Shown: positions 7,799-17,992, numbered from the stretch's first letter. The stretch: DNA of 64,000 nucleotides from Nocardia nova NBRC 15556 (GCF_001613005.1 NZ_BDBN01000007.1:62001-126000), one strand, 5' to 3'. Translations and numbers: made by a program. Notes: generated by a model from the letters alone, not told the origin.

Positions 7799-8920
7799 TC
7801 ACGCCGGCGATGTCAGATGGTGAGTTGTGTAGGCCACTGCGGCGGGTCCGAACTGGAGCGCGGCATGCGCGCCTGCCGTGTGGATGTCGCGCCACAGGCG
7901 CTGCAGCGGCTGAGATGTGCTGTGCCCGTTCGAACCCGATGTTCGCATGAGACGGTCCACGGCGTCGACGAGTAACTCTGCGGCGAACGCACAGTCACGG
8001 GTGTTCCGGACAACCTCGGTATCCGTCACGACCGGCGCGGTGTCGACGACCTCGATGATCCGATCCAGAATCAGCTCCGCCGCGTCGATCTCACTGGAAC
8101 TGCGGCCGTAGACACCACTCAGATGTGCGCGTGCCGAGCCATCCGACGTGTGCAGTTTCGCTGCCGCGAAGCGCTCCCAATGCGCCAGCGCACCCCGCGC
8201 CGCGCCCAGCATGGGCAGGCAGAACACCAGGACGTTCACGGCGAGCATCGGCACAGCCCGTCCGTCGGAACCGACCGGAGGTTGCCGGACTTCGGTGATA
8301 TCGGTGAACGGGAAACTCATCCACACCGGTACGAAGACCTGATCGATGCGGACCGTGTGGCTGCCGGTTGCCCGCATGCCGATGTCGTCCCAGGTGGATT
8401 CGACAGTCATCGCCGTGCGCGAGACGACGAAGATCCGCGTGACGGCGTCCCCGGCGACGCGCGCGGCAAGCAACGCCCAGTCGGCATATTCGGCCGTTGT
8501 GACCAACGGCCATGTTCCCGACAGCAGCCAGCCTCCGGTCACGGGCTCGGCCGTGCCCCGGGGCGCGAACCCGCCCACCACGAACGCATCCGGCCCGGTA
8601 CTCCACACCTGGCGTTGTCCTTCGGGTGGAAGGTATCCAGCGGTACGTGCCATCAGCCCGGCCAGTACCGAACACCAGGCCGTAGCTGGACATTCGGCTC
8701 CGATGATCGACACCGCGGCCTTCAGGTCCGCGAACCCGCCCTCGGCCCCACCGAACCGGCGGGGCACGAAGTGGCGCGTGAAGCCGCTGGCCACCAGAGA
8801 ACCGAGCACCTCGGGATGAGGACTTCTCCGCGCCTCCGCCGTGACCGCGTGGCGACCCGCGAGGGCAGCGACATGTTGGGCATTGTCCAGCAACGAGCTG
8901 CCGCCCACGACGGTCGTCAC
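7799..8920 (-). CDS. Acyl-CoA dehydrogenase-fold flavoenzyme
   Basis: A 373-residue protein of the acyl-CoA dehydrogenase superfamily, type 2 C-terminal subgroup, which also contains two-component flavin hydroxylases. The N-terminal helical part (FVPRRFGGAEGGFADL), a central beta domain (GGWLLSGTWPLVT; SRTAMTVESTWDDIGMRATG) and a helical C-terminus are all present. GTG 8920 overlaps the stop of the alcohol dehydrogenase gene by four bases (GTGA), so the two are translationally coupled. It could desaturate an acyl thioester or hydroxylate with reduced flavin. No reductase partner is seen nearby. Confidence 0.8.
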   Translation of the reverse strand: MTTVVGGSSLLDNAQHVAALAGRHAVTAEARRSPHPEVLGSLVASGFTRHFVPRRFGGAEGGFADLKAAVSIIGAECPATAWCSVLAGLMARTAGYLPPEGQRQVWSTGPDAFVVGGFAPRGTAEPVTGGWLLSGTWPLVTTAEYADWALLAARVAGDAVTRIFVVSRTAMTVESTWDDIGMRATGSHTVRIDQVFVPVWMSFPFTDITEVRQPPVGSDGRAVPMLAVNVLVFCLPMLGAARGALAHWERFAAAKLHTSDGSARAHLSGVYGRSSSEIDAAELILDRIIEVVDTAPVVTDTEVVRNTRDCAFAAELLVDAVDRLMRTSGSNGHSTSQPLQRLWRDIHTAGAHAALQFGPAAVAYTTHHLTSPA

Positions 8921-10047
8921 CGGCGCTCCCTGATCGGATCCTGTTCGGCGACACCGCAATCGAGCACGGCCTTCATCACCGATCCCGTCGTCTGGGCTGT
9001 TAATGCCTCGTCGATCTGACCGAGTCCGAACAGCGTGACCAGAGACGTCAGATCGAAACGCTCGGTGAGCATCGGCAGCAGCCGGAGGTACTCGACCAGG
9101 TGCGCTCCAGAGAAGGCCCACGAACCGAAGATGTCGAGCTGGCGATACACGATCTGATGCGGATTGAACGCGGCATCACCGGCATCGGTGTACTGGCCGA
9201 CGATCAGCATCGCCCCTCCGCGCCTGGCATAGTCGATCCCTTCGCGGACGGCCGTGGGCACACCGGTGCACTCGATCACGAGATCCGCTCCCCCACCGCA
9301 CAACCTCCGGACCTCGTCGGCGGCCGCGGCGCGGTCACCGGCATCGACGACATCGACATGGTGGTCGCCGATGCCCGCACGGGCCGCGAGTTCGAGGCGC
9401 CGTGCGGGCCCACCGGCGAGCACTACCGTCTCGGCACCCGAACACTGGGCGATTGCCGCCGCGGCAAGCCCCACCGGGCCGCTGCCTTGCACGACGACAA
9501 CCTCACCCACACGGACCGGACGACGATCGAACAGGGCATGGACCATGGTGGGCCCCGCGCACGCGAACGCCATGGCGGCCAACGGGTCCACGGTATCCGG
9601 GACCTTGACGATCGTGGTCCCGTCCCGCAAGACGATGTGGTCGGCCCAGGATCCGAACAAGCCGGGAGCCACGCTGACCGGGCGATTGACACCGCAGGTC
9701 TGCCGTTGCGCGCACAGTGTCGGCTCGCGCAGGTCCCGGCAGGCCCGGCATCGCCCACACGAGATCGACGACGCCCACATCACGATGTCGCCGACGGTGA
9801 GTGCCGCGCCGTCGGAATCCGTTCCGGCGTGTGAACCCAGCTCGTGAATCCGGCCGAGTCCCTCGTGTCCGAGCACCAGCGGTGTCGGTATCGGCAGATG
9901 TCCGCGCTGCAGGTGGACGTCGGTGCCACAGATTCCCCCGTAGTCGCACGCGACGACGATGTCGGTCGGTCCGGCCTGCGGACGCGGGAACTCACGGACT
10001 ACCGGGAGCGTCCCGAACTCTTCGAGCACAACGGCTTTCGACATCAC
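8917..10047 (-). CDS. Zinc-dependent alcohol dehydrogenase
   Basis: A 376-residue medium-chain zinc dehydrogenase. It has the catalytic-zinc motif CGTDVHLQRG and GHEGLGRIHELG, and the four structural-zinc cysteines in CGRCRACRDLREPTLC. The Rossmann loop is VVQGSGPVGLAAAAIA. It should oxidise an alcohol or reduce a carbonyl with NAD(P). GTG 10047, preceded by GGAGGT, overlaps the stop of the PhyH gene; ATG 10044 is the alternative. Its position between PhyH and the acyl-CoA-dehydrogenase-like gene suggests oxidation of a hydroxyl introduced by an oxygenase of the cluster. Confidence 0.88.
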   Translation of the reverse strand: MMSKAVVLEEFGTLPVVREFPRPQAGPTDIVVACDYGGICGTDVHLQRGHLPIPTPLVLGHEGLGRIHELGSHAGTDSDGAALTVGDIVMWASSISCGRCRACRDLREPTLCAQRQTCGVNRPVSVAPGLFGSWADHIVLRDGTTIVKVPDTVDPLAAMAFACAGPTMVHALFDRRPVRVGEVVVVQGSGPVGLAAAAIAQCSGAETVVLAGGPARRLELAARAGIGDHHVDVVDAGDRAAAADEVRRLCGGGADLVIECTGVPTAVREGIDYARRGGAMLIVGQYTDAGDAAFNPHQIVYRQLDIFGSWAFSGAHLVEYLRLLPMLTERFDLTSLVTLFGLGQIDEALTAQTTGSVMKAVLDCGVAEQDPIRERR

Positions 10048-10829
10048 CGTGCCACCTCCATTGTGTCGGCCGCCAGGGCACCGGTATCGCGCCCGACAAT
10101 GTATTCAGGGCGCTGCGTCGTCGGCAGGTTGAGCCTGTGGTTGTAGGTGATGATCAGCAATCTCCGATCCAAGGGAGACATGTTCGTCGGCGAGGAGTGC
10201 ACGATCTCCGGATGGAAGAAGACGACCGAGCCCGCCGGCGCCTGAACGCTGCGGATCCCGCGCTCGGCGATCAGCCCGGTCAGTTCGCGGGGTCCGAGTG
10301 CGATGTCCGCCGGGTCGAAATGCTGCCCGGGTGCTTCGCCGTCGCGGCGGAGTCCCGGTGTCAGTCCAGCTCGATGCGAGCCCGGGATGAAGTAGAGCGG
10401 GCCATTGTATTCGGTCGAATCATCCAGCAGGACAGCCGCATTCACCAATGTGGGCGCCGGTAGCCGATCCGCGATCTTCCAGGCCGGATAGTCCTGATGC
10501 CAATCCACCTTGTTGTTGCCGAGGCCCGACTTGACGTTGATTTTGAATTGGTAGACATAGACCTCGTCGCACTTCAACAACTGGTGTACCGGGCCCAGTA
10601 GCGTTGCCGAGCGCACCAGTGTGGCGAACGTGCGGTGGCGCAGGTGAGCCGCGTATACGGCGCCGCCTGTCACGGCCCCTTCCTCGGCTACCACGTGAGG
10701 TCCGTCGATGCGTAGATCCTCGGAGTATCCGCCGTTCAATTCCGCCACCTCAGCGGCGTCGAACACATCGGACAACACCAGGAATCCGTTGTCCTCGTAC
10801 TGTTTCAGCTGTTCTCTGGTGAGTTCCAT
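10044..10829 (-). CDS. PhyH-family Fe(II)/2-oxoglutarate dioxygenase
   Basis: A 261-residue phytanoyl-CoA-dioxygenase-fold hydroxylase. The iron ligands are the His and Asp of WHQDYPAW and the distal His of EIVHSSP; Arg for 2-oxoglutarate lies in RRLLIITYN. Family members hydroxylate amino acids, ectoine or carrier-bound acyl groups. ATG 10829 is chosen because AGGGG lies four bases upstream; earlier ATGs at 10832 and 10841 are possible. It is 34 bp after the ACP gene, so a carrier-bound substrate is conceivable. Confidence 0.83.
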   Translation of the reverse strand: MELTREQLKQYEDNGFLVLSDVFDAAEVAELNGGYSEDLRIDGPHVVAEEGAVTGGAVYAAHLRHRTFATLVRSATLLGPVHQLLKCDEVYVYQFKINVKSGLGNNKVDWHQDYPAWKIADRLPAPTLVNAAVLLDDSTEYNGPLYFIPGSHRAGLTPGLRRDGEAPGQHFDPADIALGPRELTGLIAERGIRSVQAPAGSVVFFHPEIVHSSPTNMSPLDRRLLIITYNHRLNLPTTQRPEYIVGRDTGALAADTMEVAR

Positions 10830-10863
10830 CATTCCCCTCATGATCGCGGCGCGGCGAAAATGT

Positions 10864-11103
10864 TCATCCGACACGGCTGGTGATTTCTGCCTCGAGCCGG
10901 GCAATGGTCACCGGCCGGGTAAAGAATCCTGAGGAATCGAATTCGATATCGAAGCGATTCTCGAGCGAGGACAGTACGCGAACCAAATTCACGGAATTCA
11001 TTCCTGCGCCGATGAGATCGGATTCGAGATCAGCTCCCGAGAGGTGACATCCCCGGGCACCGAGTTCCTCGATGATGACCGCCACTACATCTGTCTTGTT
11101 CAT
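10864..11103 (-). CDS. Acyl/peptidyl carrier protein
   Basis: A 79-residue free-standing carrier protein. The phosphopantetheine site is Ser37 in GAGMNSVNLVRVL, with the usual helices on either side. ATG 11103 overlaps the stop of the NRPS gene (ATGA), so synthesis is coupled. A discrete carrier beside A-PCP-C and C-A-PCP-TE proteins suggests that one acyl unit, activated by the stand-alone ligase at 17989-19473, is held and modified separately. Confidence 0.88.
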   Translation of the reverse strand: MNKTDVVAVIIEELGARGCHLSGADLESDLIGAGMNSVNLVRVLSSLENRFDIEFDSSGFFTRPVTIARLEAEITSRVG

Positions 11104-14100
11104 TGAAGTCCGCTTTCGATGTGCCTCTGGATATGTCGCGAGTTGTCGTCGGTGAATACGTCGAAATGGTCACCGGTGAGATCTACACTCGTCACCGCGT
11201 CCGCCCACGCGCGCCAGGCGCCGCGGGCCGGCTCCGCCGGTCGCACACTCGCCCGGCACTCGACGACGGCAGCGGTCGTGCGACGCGGCTCCCACCGGCG
11301 CAGCAGCCGCATGTTCTGGCGATATACCGCGAACCTGTCGGCCAGCACGGGCTCGTCGGCCACCGTCTCCTCCGCGATGTCGATTCCACCCGCTTGGCGG
11401 ATGTCCTCGGTGAACCCCGCGAGCAGCGTCGAATCGTCGTCGGAGGCGCTCCGGGCGGTATCGGTGGCAGGGGTGTCGATCAGCACGACGCGACTCACCG
11501 TCCCTGGCGGCAGTTGCGCCGCTGCCTCGAATGCCAGCGCGCCGCCGAACGACCAGCCGACCAGGACACAAGGGATTTCCTGCCGCCCGAGATCTACCGG
11601 TAAGGCGCGTGTGCACGCGGTAGCCAGATCGGCCAGCGTGAGTGCGCCCGAGGAGCCGAGCGGCCGGTCCATGCCGATGATGTGGATATCGATGTCTCGT
11701 GGCAGCCTCCGCACCAGGTCGGAGTAGCAGGACACTCCGCCGCCGACAGGGGGGAAGAAGATCACCCGGCCGCGTGGATCGGCGACCACACGAGGCGTGA
11801 GCACCCAGACCTCGCGCGCACCGCTACCGTTCTGCGCCTCGCGGCACATCCGCCCCAGGCCATGCACTGTGGGATCGGTAAGAAACTTCCCGAAAGCCAC
11901 CTCATAGCCCAGAGCGCTGCGCAGCAGCGACAGCAACCGGATCGCTTCGAAAGAGTTGCCGCCCGCGTCGAAGAAGTTCTCGCCACCTGCGGGTTTCCCC
12001 AGGACGCGGGTCCAGCAACCCGCTACCTCTTGCGTGTGGACATCCGCCGGGCCCGGCTCGGCGTCAGCGATGGCCTTTGCCGCCGGCGCCAGCGCGACCA
12101 GACGCGCGCGATCGACTTTTCCGTTGCCGGTCAGCGGGATCCGATCCAATGCCACCACGCTGCGCGGAACCATATAGGAAGGCAAATCATTACGCAGTTC
12201 CGACACCAGTTGTTCGGCCCATTGCGCGGGTGCGGTGGCGGACAAGGTCACGAAAGCGAGCACGCCCTGCCCGTCACCTGAGACGGCCGTGGCGACATCG
12301 TGCACGTAATCCTTCGCCGCGACCAGCGATTCGATCTCCCCGAGTTCCACCCGGTGTCCGCCGATTTTCACCTGACTGTCGGTACGCCCCAGGAACTCGA
12401 CCACGCCGTCGCCGTCGCGCCGGCCACGATCGCCAGTGCGATACATCCAGCCATAGCGGGGATGATCGACGAAGGCTCGCGATGTCTTCTCGTCGTCGTT
12501 CACATAACCGTCGGCAACTCCGGCGCCGGCGATGTGGATCTCACCGATGTGCCACGGTTCGCATTCGTCACCGTGCTCGTCCAGAACGAGAACGTGCTGG
12601 CGCGGCAACGCCTTTCCGTACGGGATCGACCTGCCCCGGCAGTCGTCTGGAACGACTCGATGACCGATCGACCAGATCGATCCTTCGGTCGCGCCGCCCA
12701 GGCTGATCACCTCGGCCTCGGGCGCAAGCTCGGTGAGCGCGTTCGGCAGCGTCAGCGGAATCCAGTCGCCACTGAGCAGGAACGCGCGGAGGCAGGCATG
12801 GCTACCGCCCTCTTCGGCCAGCAGGGTGGCCAGGGCCGGGGCGGAATTCCATACTGTCACTCCATGTTCCACGATGATGTCGACCCAGGCCGCGGGATCC
12901 TTCGCGGTCTTCTCCGACAACAGAACCAGGGTGGCGCCGGTCAGAAGTGGGCCGAATATGTCGTAGACCGAGAGATCGAATCCGATGGACGACACCCCCA
13001 GCACGGCGTCGTTCGGCGACATTCCCAGCATGTCGTTGACCGCGTCCACGGTGTTGAGCACCGCGTCATGCCGGATAACCACGCCCTTGGGTTCACCGGT
13101 CGATCCCGATGTGAAGATCACGTAGGCGACCGGGCCGCAGTCACGGCGGACGATCGGTGTGCTGCAGCCCTGCGGCGCGACCTGTATCGGAGTGACCCCT
13201 CGATCACGCCACCGGCCGTCGACTGCGTGGTCACCGGCAGTGACGGCGAACCCAATCTCGGCCTGTGTGGTGATCCGGCTCAACCGTCCGTCCGGCACCG
13301 CGACATCGAGTGGAACATAGACACACCCCGCCAGCAGAGCACCCAAAATCGCGATCACCTGTCCCCGACCGCGCGGCACATGAATCGCGACCCGGTCGCC
13401 AACGCTCGCGCCACAGTTGATCAACTGCGACGCAACCTCCGATGCCGCCAGCGCCAGCATTCGATAGCTGAGGACACCCGCCTCGTCTCGAAGTGCGGGG
13501 GCATCGGGTGTCCGCGCTACGGTGTCCAACACGCGATCGGCCAGCGACGAGGCTGCCCCGATCGGATGTGCTGCCTCGCAGGTGCCTGCCGATACCTGCT
13601 CGCGGACAGCGTCCCAGGACGCAGAACCCGCGGACAGGTCCTCGACCAGCCGTTCGTACCGATCGACGAACGACTCGACGAATCCGGTATCGAATGCGTC
13701 AGTGCGCCAATCGAATCCCAGCCGGATGGTGCCATCGGAGTCCAGGATGACCTGGTGATCCAGCAGAACCTGCGGAACCCGCAATTGAACGCTGTCCCAG
13801 TCCCGGCGAAGACCACGTCCGGCCTCAGCGGCGCTGTCGACCTCGACCGCGGTGAACGCAAACGGATAGGCCAGACGCCGCTGCGCGGTCCCGGAATCGG
13901 CAAGCCGGGCGATCTCAGGGCCACTGAGCGAACTGTGCAAAGACTGCTCGAGAAAGCCGCTCTGGATCTCCTTGGCGAACGCGACAAATGATCGCCCAGC
14001 CCGCGACGGGACGGGAAGGGGCATCGTGGCACCGAAATTTCCCAGCGCATCGTCCGCGTCGAACCGATGCCGTTGCGACTGCAGAACGGTGATCGTATGT

Positions 14101-14912
14101 GCGGCACCGCCTCCCACCGCTGAGAGAAGTCCGCAGTACACCGACAGGTAGACCATCGGCACCGTGAGCCCGTGGTGTCGCGCCCGCACGGCGACAGCGT
14201 TCGCCTCGTCCGGCCGTATCCGAACCAGACGGTGGCTCATTCGGCGCGTAGATTGCCGCCAGCCCGGGCGAAGCGGCACCTCGGCAGCCGGGGGCAGATC
14301 CGACACCCGGCGATGCCAGTACCGCACATCGCGCCGCGTCGGTTCCTCCGCGCCGTATGCGGCCGACCGCGGGTCCGTGCCAGCGGAGTCCGGGGAAACC
14401 AGGCCTTCGAGAAAGCGGCTCAACGACGCACCATCCATCAGCCACATGGCATATACGACGTGCAGTCGCGCGCGGCCCGGCCCGTTCACCACGGCAACAC
14501 GGATCTGGGGCCAAGAATCGAAATCGAAGCCATCGGAACGAAATTCGTCCGCGATCGCCGCATCGACGGAGTCGAAGCCGTCCGCCGGCGTGTTCCGGAT
14601 CTCCACGCCGATTCGCGCATCCGGCTCGGCGGGCGTGGGGGTGAGGTCGGTTCCGATCCGGGTCCGTAACGCCGGGTCTGCGGCGACCATGGCGTCGAGC
14701 CCCGCCTGGATGTGTTCGACGCGGGCGGGCTCGATGTCGCAGGCCAGGTAGTACCGCGCCGGACTGCGGAGCTCCAATCCTTCCTGGTCGCCCACGAGAT
14801 AGGCCCGTTGCATCGGACCGAGCCGGATATTCGGTGACAGCTCGGGGGTGAATACGCCGCGAGGGAATGCGACCGAGCCTCTGCTCGCGCCGGACACGGT
14901 GGTCACCGGCAT
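11100..14912 (-). CDS. NRPS, cyclisation-type condensation-A(Cys)-PCP-thioesterase
   Basis: A 1270-residue NRPS. Residues 1-440 are a condensation domain of the heterocyclisation type (LGPMQRAYLVG at the start; FTAVEV and PQVLLDHQV near the end). Its DxxxxD motif reads AMWLMD, so the first Asp is Ala. The A domain (about 460-930) has TSGSTGEPKG, and the specificity residues read DLYNLSLIW, the cysteine code. The PCP serine is near 987 (DAGGNSFEAI). The terminal thioesterase has GWSFGG with Ser near 1121 and His in GDHFDVF. ATG 14912 sits in TGATG with the stop of the upstream NRPS gene, behind AAGGAG. It probably adds cysteine, possibly cyclised to thiazoline, and releases the chain. Confidence 0.92.
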   Translation of the reverse strand: MPVTTVSGASRGSVAFPRGVFTPELSPNIRLGPMQRAYLVGDQEGLELRSPARYYLACDIEPARVEHIQAGLDAMVAADPALRTRIGTDLTPTPAEPDARIGVEIRNTPADGFDSVDAAIADEFRSDGFDFDSWPQIRVAVVNGPGRARLHVVYAMWLMDGASLSRFLEGLVSPDSAGTDPRSAAYGAEEPTRRDVRYWHRRVSDLPPAAEVPLRPGWRQSTRRMSHRLVRIRPDEANAVAVRARHHGLTVPMVYLSVYCGLLSAVGGGAAHTITVLQSQRHRFDADDALGNFGATMPLPVPSRAGRSFVAFAKEIQSGFLEQSLHSSLSGPEIARLADSGTAQRRLAYPFAFTAVEVDSAAEAGRGLRRDWDSVQLRVPQVLLDHQVILDSDGTIRLGFDWRTDAFDTGFVESFVDRYERLVEDLSAGSASWDAVREQVSAGTCEAAHPIGAASSLADRVLDTVARTPDAPALRDEAGVLSYRMLALAASEVASQLINCGASVGDRVAIHVPRGRGQVIAILGALLAGCVYVPLDVAVPDGRLSRITTQAEIGFAVTAGDHAVDGRWRDRGVTPIQVAPQGCSTPIVRRDCGPVAYVIFTSGSTGEPKGVVIRHDAVLNTVDAVNDMLGMSPNDAVLGVSSIGFDLSVYDIFGPLLTGATLVLLSEKTAKDPAAWVDIIVEHGVTVWNSAPALATLLAEEGGSHACLRAFLLSGDWIPLTLPNALTELAPEAEVISLGGATEGSIWSIGHRVVPDDCRGRSIPYGKALPRQHVLVLDEHGDECEPWHIGEIHIAGAGVADGYVNDDEKTSRAFVDHPRYGWMYRTGDRGRRDGDGVVEFLGRTDSQVKIGGHRVELGEIESLVAAKDYVHDVATAVSGDGQGVLAFVTLSATAPAQWAEQLVSELRNDLPSYMVPRSVVALDRIPLTGNGKVDRARLVALAPAAKAIADAEPGPADVHTQEVAGCWTRVLGKPAGGENFFDAGGNSFEAIRLLSLLRSALGYEVAFGKFLTDPTVHGLGRMCREAQNGSGAREVWVLTPRVVADPRGRVIFFPPVGGGVSCYSDLVRRLPRDIDIHIIGMDRPLGSSGALTLADLATACTRALPVDLGRQEIPCVLVGWSFGGALAFEAAAQLPPGTVSRVVLIDTPATDTARSASDDDSTLLAGFTEDIRQAGGIDIAEETVADEPVLADRFAVYRQNMRLLRRWEPRRTTAAVVECRASVRPAEPARGAWRAWADAVTSVDLTGDHFDVFTDDNSRHIQRHIESGLQ

Positions 14913-17900
14913 CAACTCCTTGAAAGGTTATGGAAGTGCGACGCCGCCGGTGCTTGCGTGGCGGCCGATGTCACGTCGGCCCAGCCGCTCCGAACGGTTC
15001 GCAATAGGAGGGAATGGATTCGATCCACCAAGTCGGCCCCCTGTCCGGCGAGACCCAGGCGGTAGTAGTAGCTGAGGACCATCTCCGGTCCGGAGGTCTG
15101 CAGCTCTCCCTGGAGTTGGTAGCGCAGCGACCTTCCCAGAGCTCTCGGAGTCCAGGCGCCGAGGTCGCGAGGCCGCAGGCCGCGACCGGCGGGGCGCTGG
15201 TTGAACAGAACGGTTGACAGGGGGTAGCCATCGGACTCGCCCAGGCCCAGTTCGGTGACTCGTTGGTCGAATTCCCATTCACTGTTGGCCGTGCCCGAGG
15301 CGATCTGCTCGGCGAAGGCGACGGCGTTGCCGGGTAGGGAACCGGTGCCAGCCCCCCGGACGACCAGTTGGGTCATGAACATCCCAACCGCGGCGGAGCC
15401 CGCCGTCCCCCGAATTTGGCTGGGAACGACCATCGTCAGCCGATCCAGATCGAAAGTCCGGGCAACGGCGATCTCAAAGGCAGCCATCACCACGGCGAAC
15501 GAGGAGATTCCCAGCGTGTGTGCGAGATCGTGCACCACACGCGAGCAGACAGCGCCCAGAGGCAGCGAGTGCAATAGCCCTTGGTTCGCGTCGGCGTTCG
15601 CGCTTTCGGGGAGCCGGACCTCTCGCACGCCGCGCAGCAGCGTCCGCCAATATTCCGCCGCTCGCGGCGGGTCGTCGGGCCGCACGGTCGCGAGACAGTA
15701 CTCGCGGTAACTGCCAGGGTGCCGAGCCAGGTCGCCGGCGCGATCCGACAGCAGGGCATGCAACTCCGTGGCGAGCACATCCATGCCGAGGCCGTCCACG
15801 AAAAGGTGATGGGCGACCAGCACGATCGAACAGTCCCTGGCAGCGCTCACGAGGCCGATGCGCAACGGCGGCGGAGCTGTGGGGTCGATCAGAGCCGATA
15901 CGAGTTCCGTTCGCAGAGCCTGAACGCCAGCGGCGAACGCGTTCGTACCCGCAGTGTCCGCGATGTCGGCGACCACCGTGATGGGCAGAAGATCGCCTGC
16001 GTCAGTGAAGGTCTGCTCCTGCCAATCCTCGGTCAAGGCGAGTCCGAGCGCATCGTGTCGCGCGAGCAGCCGCCCGACAGCCCGGTCGAGTTCCCGTCGT
16101 GTGATGCTCCGCTCCAGCTTGATTTCGCGGGAAAGGTTGCACCAGTTGGCGTTACCTTCGCGCATACACACCCACATGAACGCCCGCTGGCGCGTCGACA
16201 GCGGAAAGGCGGCACGTAAATCCGTGTACGCCTCAGCACTTTCCGCGCCGGTGTCATCGCCGGTGTTGGCCGCCAAAACTTCGACCGCGCCGATGAGCGT
16301 GGCAGCGTCGCGAAAACCGAAACACTGTTGAACCGACAGCGCTGTACCGTAGACCCGGTTGAGGGCGGTGACGGCGTCGAGCATTTCCAGCGAGGAGATG
16401 CCCGCGTCCGCGAATCCGGCCGTCACGGAGTCGAGATGAAGCAGTTCGAGCACGGTCTGCGGTACCCCCGCGGAAGTCGCTTCCCCGCACTGTGATTCGT
16501 CGACCTCATTGCTCAGTGACTCCAGCAGTGCCCGCCGGTCGACTTTGCCGCTGCGCAGCAACGGAAGCACGGTGCGGAAGTGAAGTACCGGCCGCGGAAG
16601 CCGCAGCGTGGCGATCAGCGAATGCGCGTTGCCAGTGACCCGATGGCGTTCGTGCTCCGGCGAGGCCAGTTCGATGAACGCTTGCGGGCCGCCCCTGTCC
16701 ACCACCACACATCGACGTACAGCGGGCATCGCCTCGAGCGCATCGGCGAACCCACGATAGGAGACTCGCTTGCCGCCGAATTTGATGTCGTCCCGGGTCC
16801 GCCCTGTGATCACCCAGTCACCTGTGCCGATGCGGAAGCCGGAATCTCCTGTCCGCAACGGGTTGTCGACCGCGACAACGGTGTGCACGCCCGGACGAGC
16901 GGCTACCGGGGCGGCCAGCACTCCCAGCGCGGGCGATTGCGACCACAACAGTATTTCCCCCTCACCGGACATCGATACCTCGACACCAGGGCGCGGAATG
17001 CCCACAGGAATGGCGGAATCGCCTGCGCGGATGAATGTTTGCACATTGCGCCGGTACAGCTGCGCCAGCGTCGCCTCCGTCTGCCCGTACAGGTTCACGA
17101 TTTCGGCATGGGGCGCGATGTCCGACCAACGACCGGCCACCTGCCGGCCGAGTACTTCTCCGGCGAAGAAGATCAGCCGGACCCGATCGAGTGTCCCGGC
17201 CGCGAGTGCGGGCTCGGCAGCCAGCCGCGCGGCGATCGAGGGCACCAGGAACAGGACGGTAGGACGAGTTGCACTCACGTGCCGCGCCAGGGCCGGCATG
17301 TCCAGCTGGACGTCGACCGGCGGCAGAATCACGGTCCCGGCGCTGCGGAGGATGCTCAGGATTTCGCGCAGGGACGGATCGAAATTCACGCGGGTGAGGG
17401 CGGCACATCGGTCGCTGGCCACGAGTGCAAACTCCCGCTGGAACCAGTCCAGGAAACTCGACAGCCCCGCACGGCTGCCCACGATCGCCTTCGGCTCACC
17501 GGTCGATCCCGAGGTCGGGATCACATAGCCGGTGTCGGGATCATCGAATTTCCGGCGCTGCCTCGTGGACCCGTCACCGGCCGAGGCCACCACCACCGTA
17601 CCGAGGGCCGCATCGAGTACGAATTCCGCTACGCCCGAGTCGATTCCACGCAGGTGCTCCACCGGGGTAGCGTCGTTGCTGATCACCACGTCGGGACGGA
17701 TTCGCGAGGCCATCCAATGGGATTGCCCCGCCGACAATCCCGCATCGACCGGGACGGGTACCGCACCAGCTCGCCACACGGCCAAGAGCGCAACCACGTA
17801 GCCCGGACTCGCAGGCCCGACCACGAACGCGGGCGAACCGGTTTCGCACACCGCCGACAGACTTTCCGCCAGTGCCGCCACGGCCTCGTCGAGCTGCGCG

Positions 17901-17992
17901 TAGGTCAGGTGGAGCCCGCACCATTCCAGGGCCACGTCACCACCTTGGCGCGAACCGCCCATCGCATCCCATGCCGTCTGCACCGTGGTCAC
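14912..17992 (-). CDS. NRPS, A-PCP-C
   Basis: A 1026-residue initiation-type NRPS protein. The adenylation domain (about 1-510) has PTSGSTGEPKAIV, NLYGQTEATLAQ and the terminal lysine motif RSGKVDRR. The PCP carries Ser in DAGISSLEML. The condensation domain has an intact HHLFVDG. The A-domain pocket, starting D-P in NFDPSLREIL, does not match a code I can assign. GTG 17992 overlaps the stop of the ligase gene (GTGA). Having its own C domain at the C-terminus, it would condense its residue with the next carrier, most simply the cysteine module encoded directly downstream. Confidence 0.9.
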   Translation of the reverse strand: MTTVQTAWDAMGGSRQGGDVALEWCGLHLTYAQLDEAVAALAESLSAVCETGSPAFVVGPASPGYVVALLAVWRAGAVPVPVDAGLSAGQSHWMASRIRPDVVISNDATPVEHLRGIDSGVAEFVLDAALGTVVVASAGDGSTRQRRKFDDPDTGYVIPTSGSTGEPKAIVGSRAGLSSFLDWFQREFALVASDRCAALTRVNFDPSLREILSILRSAGTVILPPVDVQLDMPALARHVSATRPTVLFLVPSIAARLAAEPALAAGTLDRVRLIFFAGEVLGRQVAGRWSDIAPHAEIVNLYGQTEATLAQLYRRNVQTFIRAGDSAIPVGIPRPGVEVSMSGEGEILLWSQSPALGVLAAPVAARPGVHTVVAVDNPLRTGDSGFRIGTGDWVITGRTRDDIKFGGKRVSYRGFADALEAMPAVRRCVVVDRGGPQAFIELASPEHERHRVTGNAHSLIATLRLPRPVLHFRTVLPLLRSGKVDRRALLESLSNEVDESQCGEATSAGVPQTVLELLHLDSVTAGFADAGISSLEMLDAVTALNRVYGTALSVQQCFGFRDAATLIGAVEVLAANTGDDTGAESAEAYTDLRAAFPLSTRQRAFMWVCMREGNANWCNLSREIKLERSITRRELDRAVGRLLARHDALGLALTEDWQEQTFTDAGDLLPITVVADIADTAGTNAFAAGVQALRTELVSALIDPTAPPPLRIGLVSAARDCSIVLVAHHLFVDGLGMDVLATELHALLSDRAGDLARHPGSYREYCLATVRPDDPPRAAEYWRTLLRGVREVRLPESANADANQGLLHSLPLGAVCSRVVHDLAHTLGISSFAVVMAAFEIAVARTFDLDRLTMVVPSQIRGTAGSAAVGMFMTQLVVRGAGTGSLPGNAVAFAEQIASGTANSEWEFDQRVTELGLGESDGYPLSTVLFNQRPAGRGLRPRDLGAWTPRALGRSLRYQLQGELQTSGPEMVLSYYYRLGLAGQGADLVDRIHSLLLRTVRSGWADVTSAATQAPAASHFHNLSRS

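Noticed and set aside
12300..13991. 563-residue plus-strand frame opposite the NRPS gene
   Set aside because: It is a shadow of the NRPS reading frame in high-GC DNA; its sequence is low-complexity and matches no family. The same applies to the long plus-strand frames at 16580-18052 and 24939-26522.
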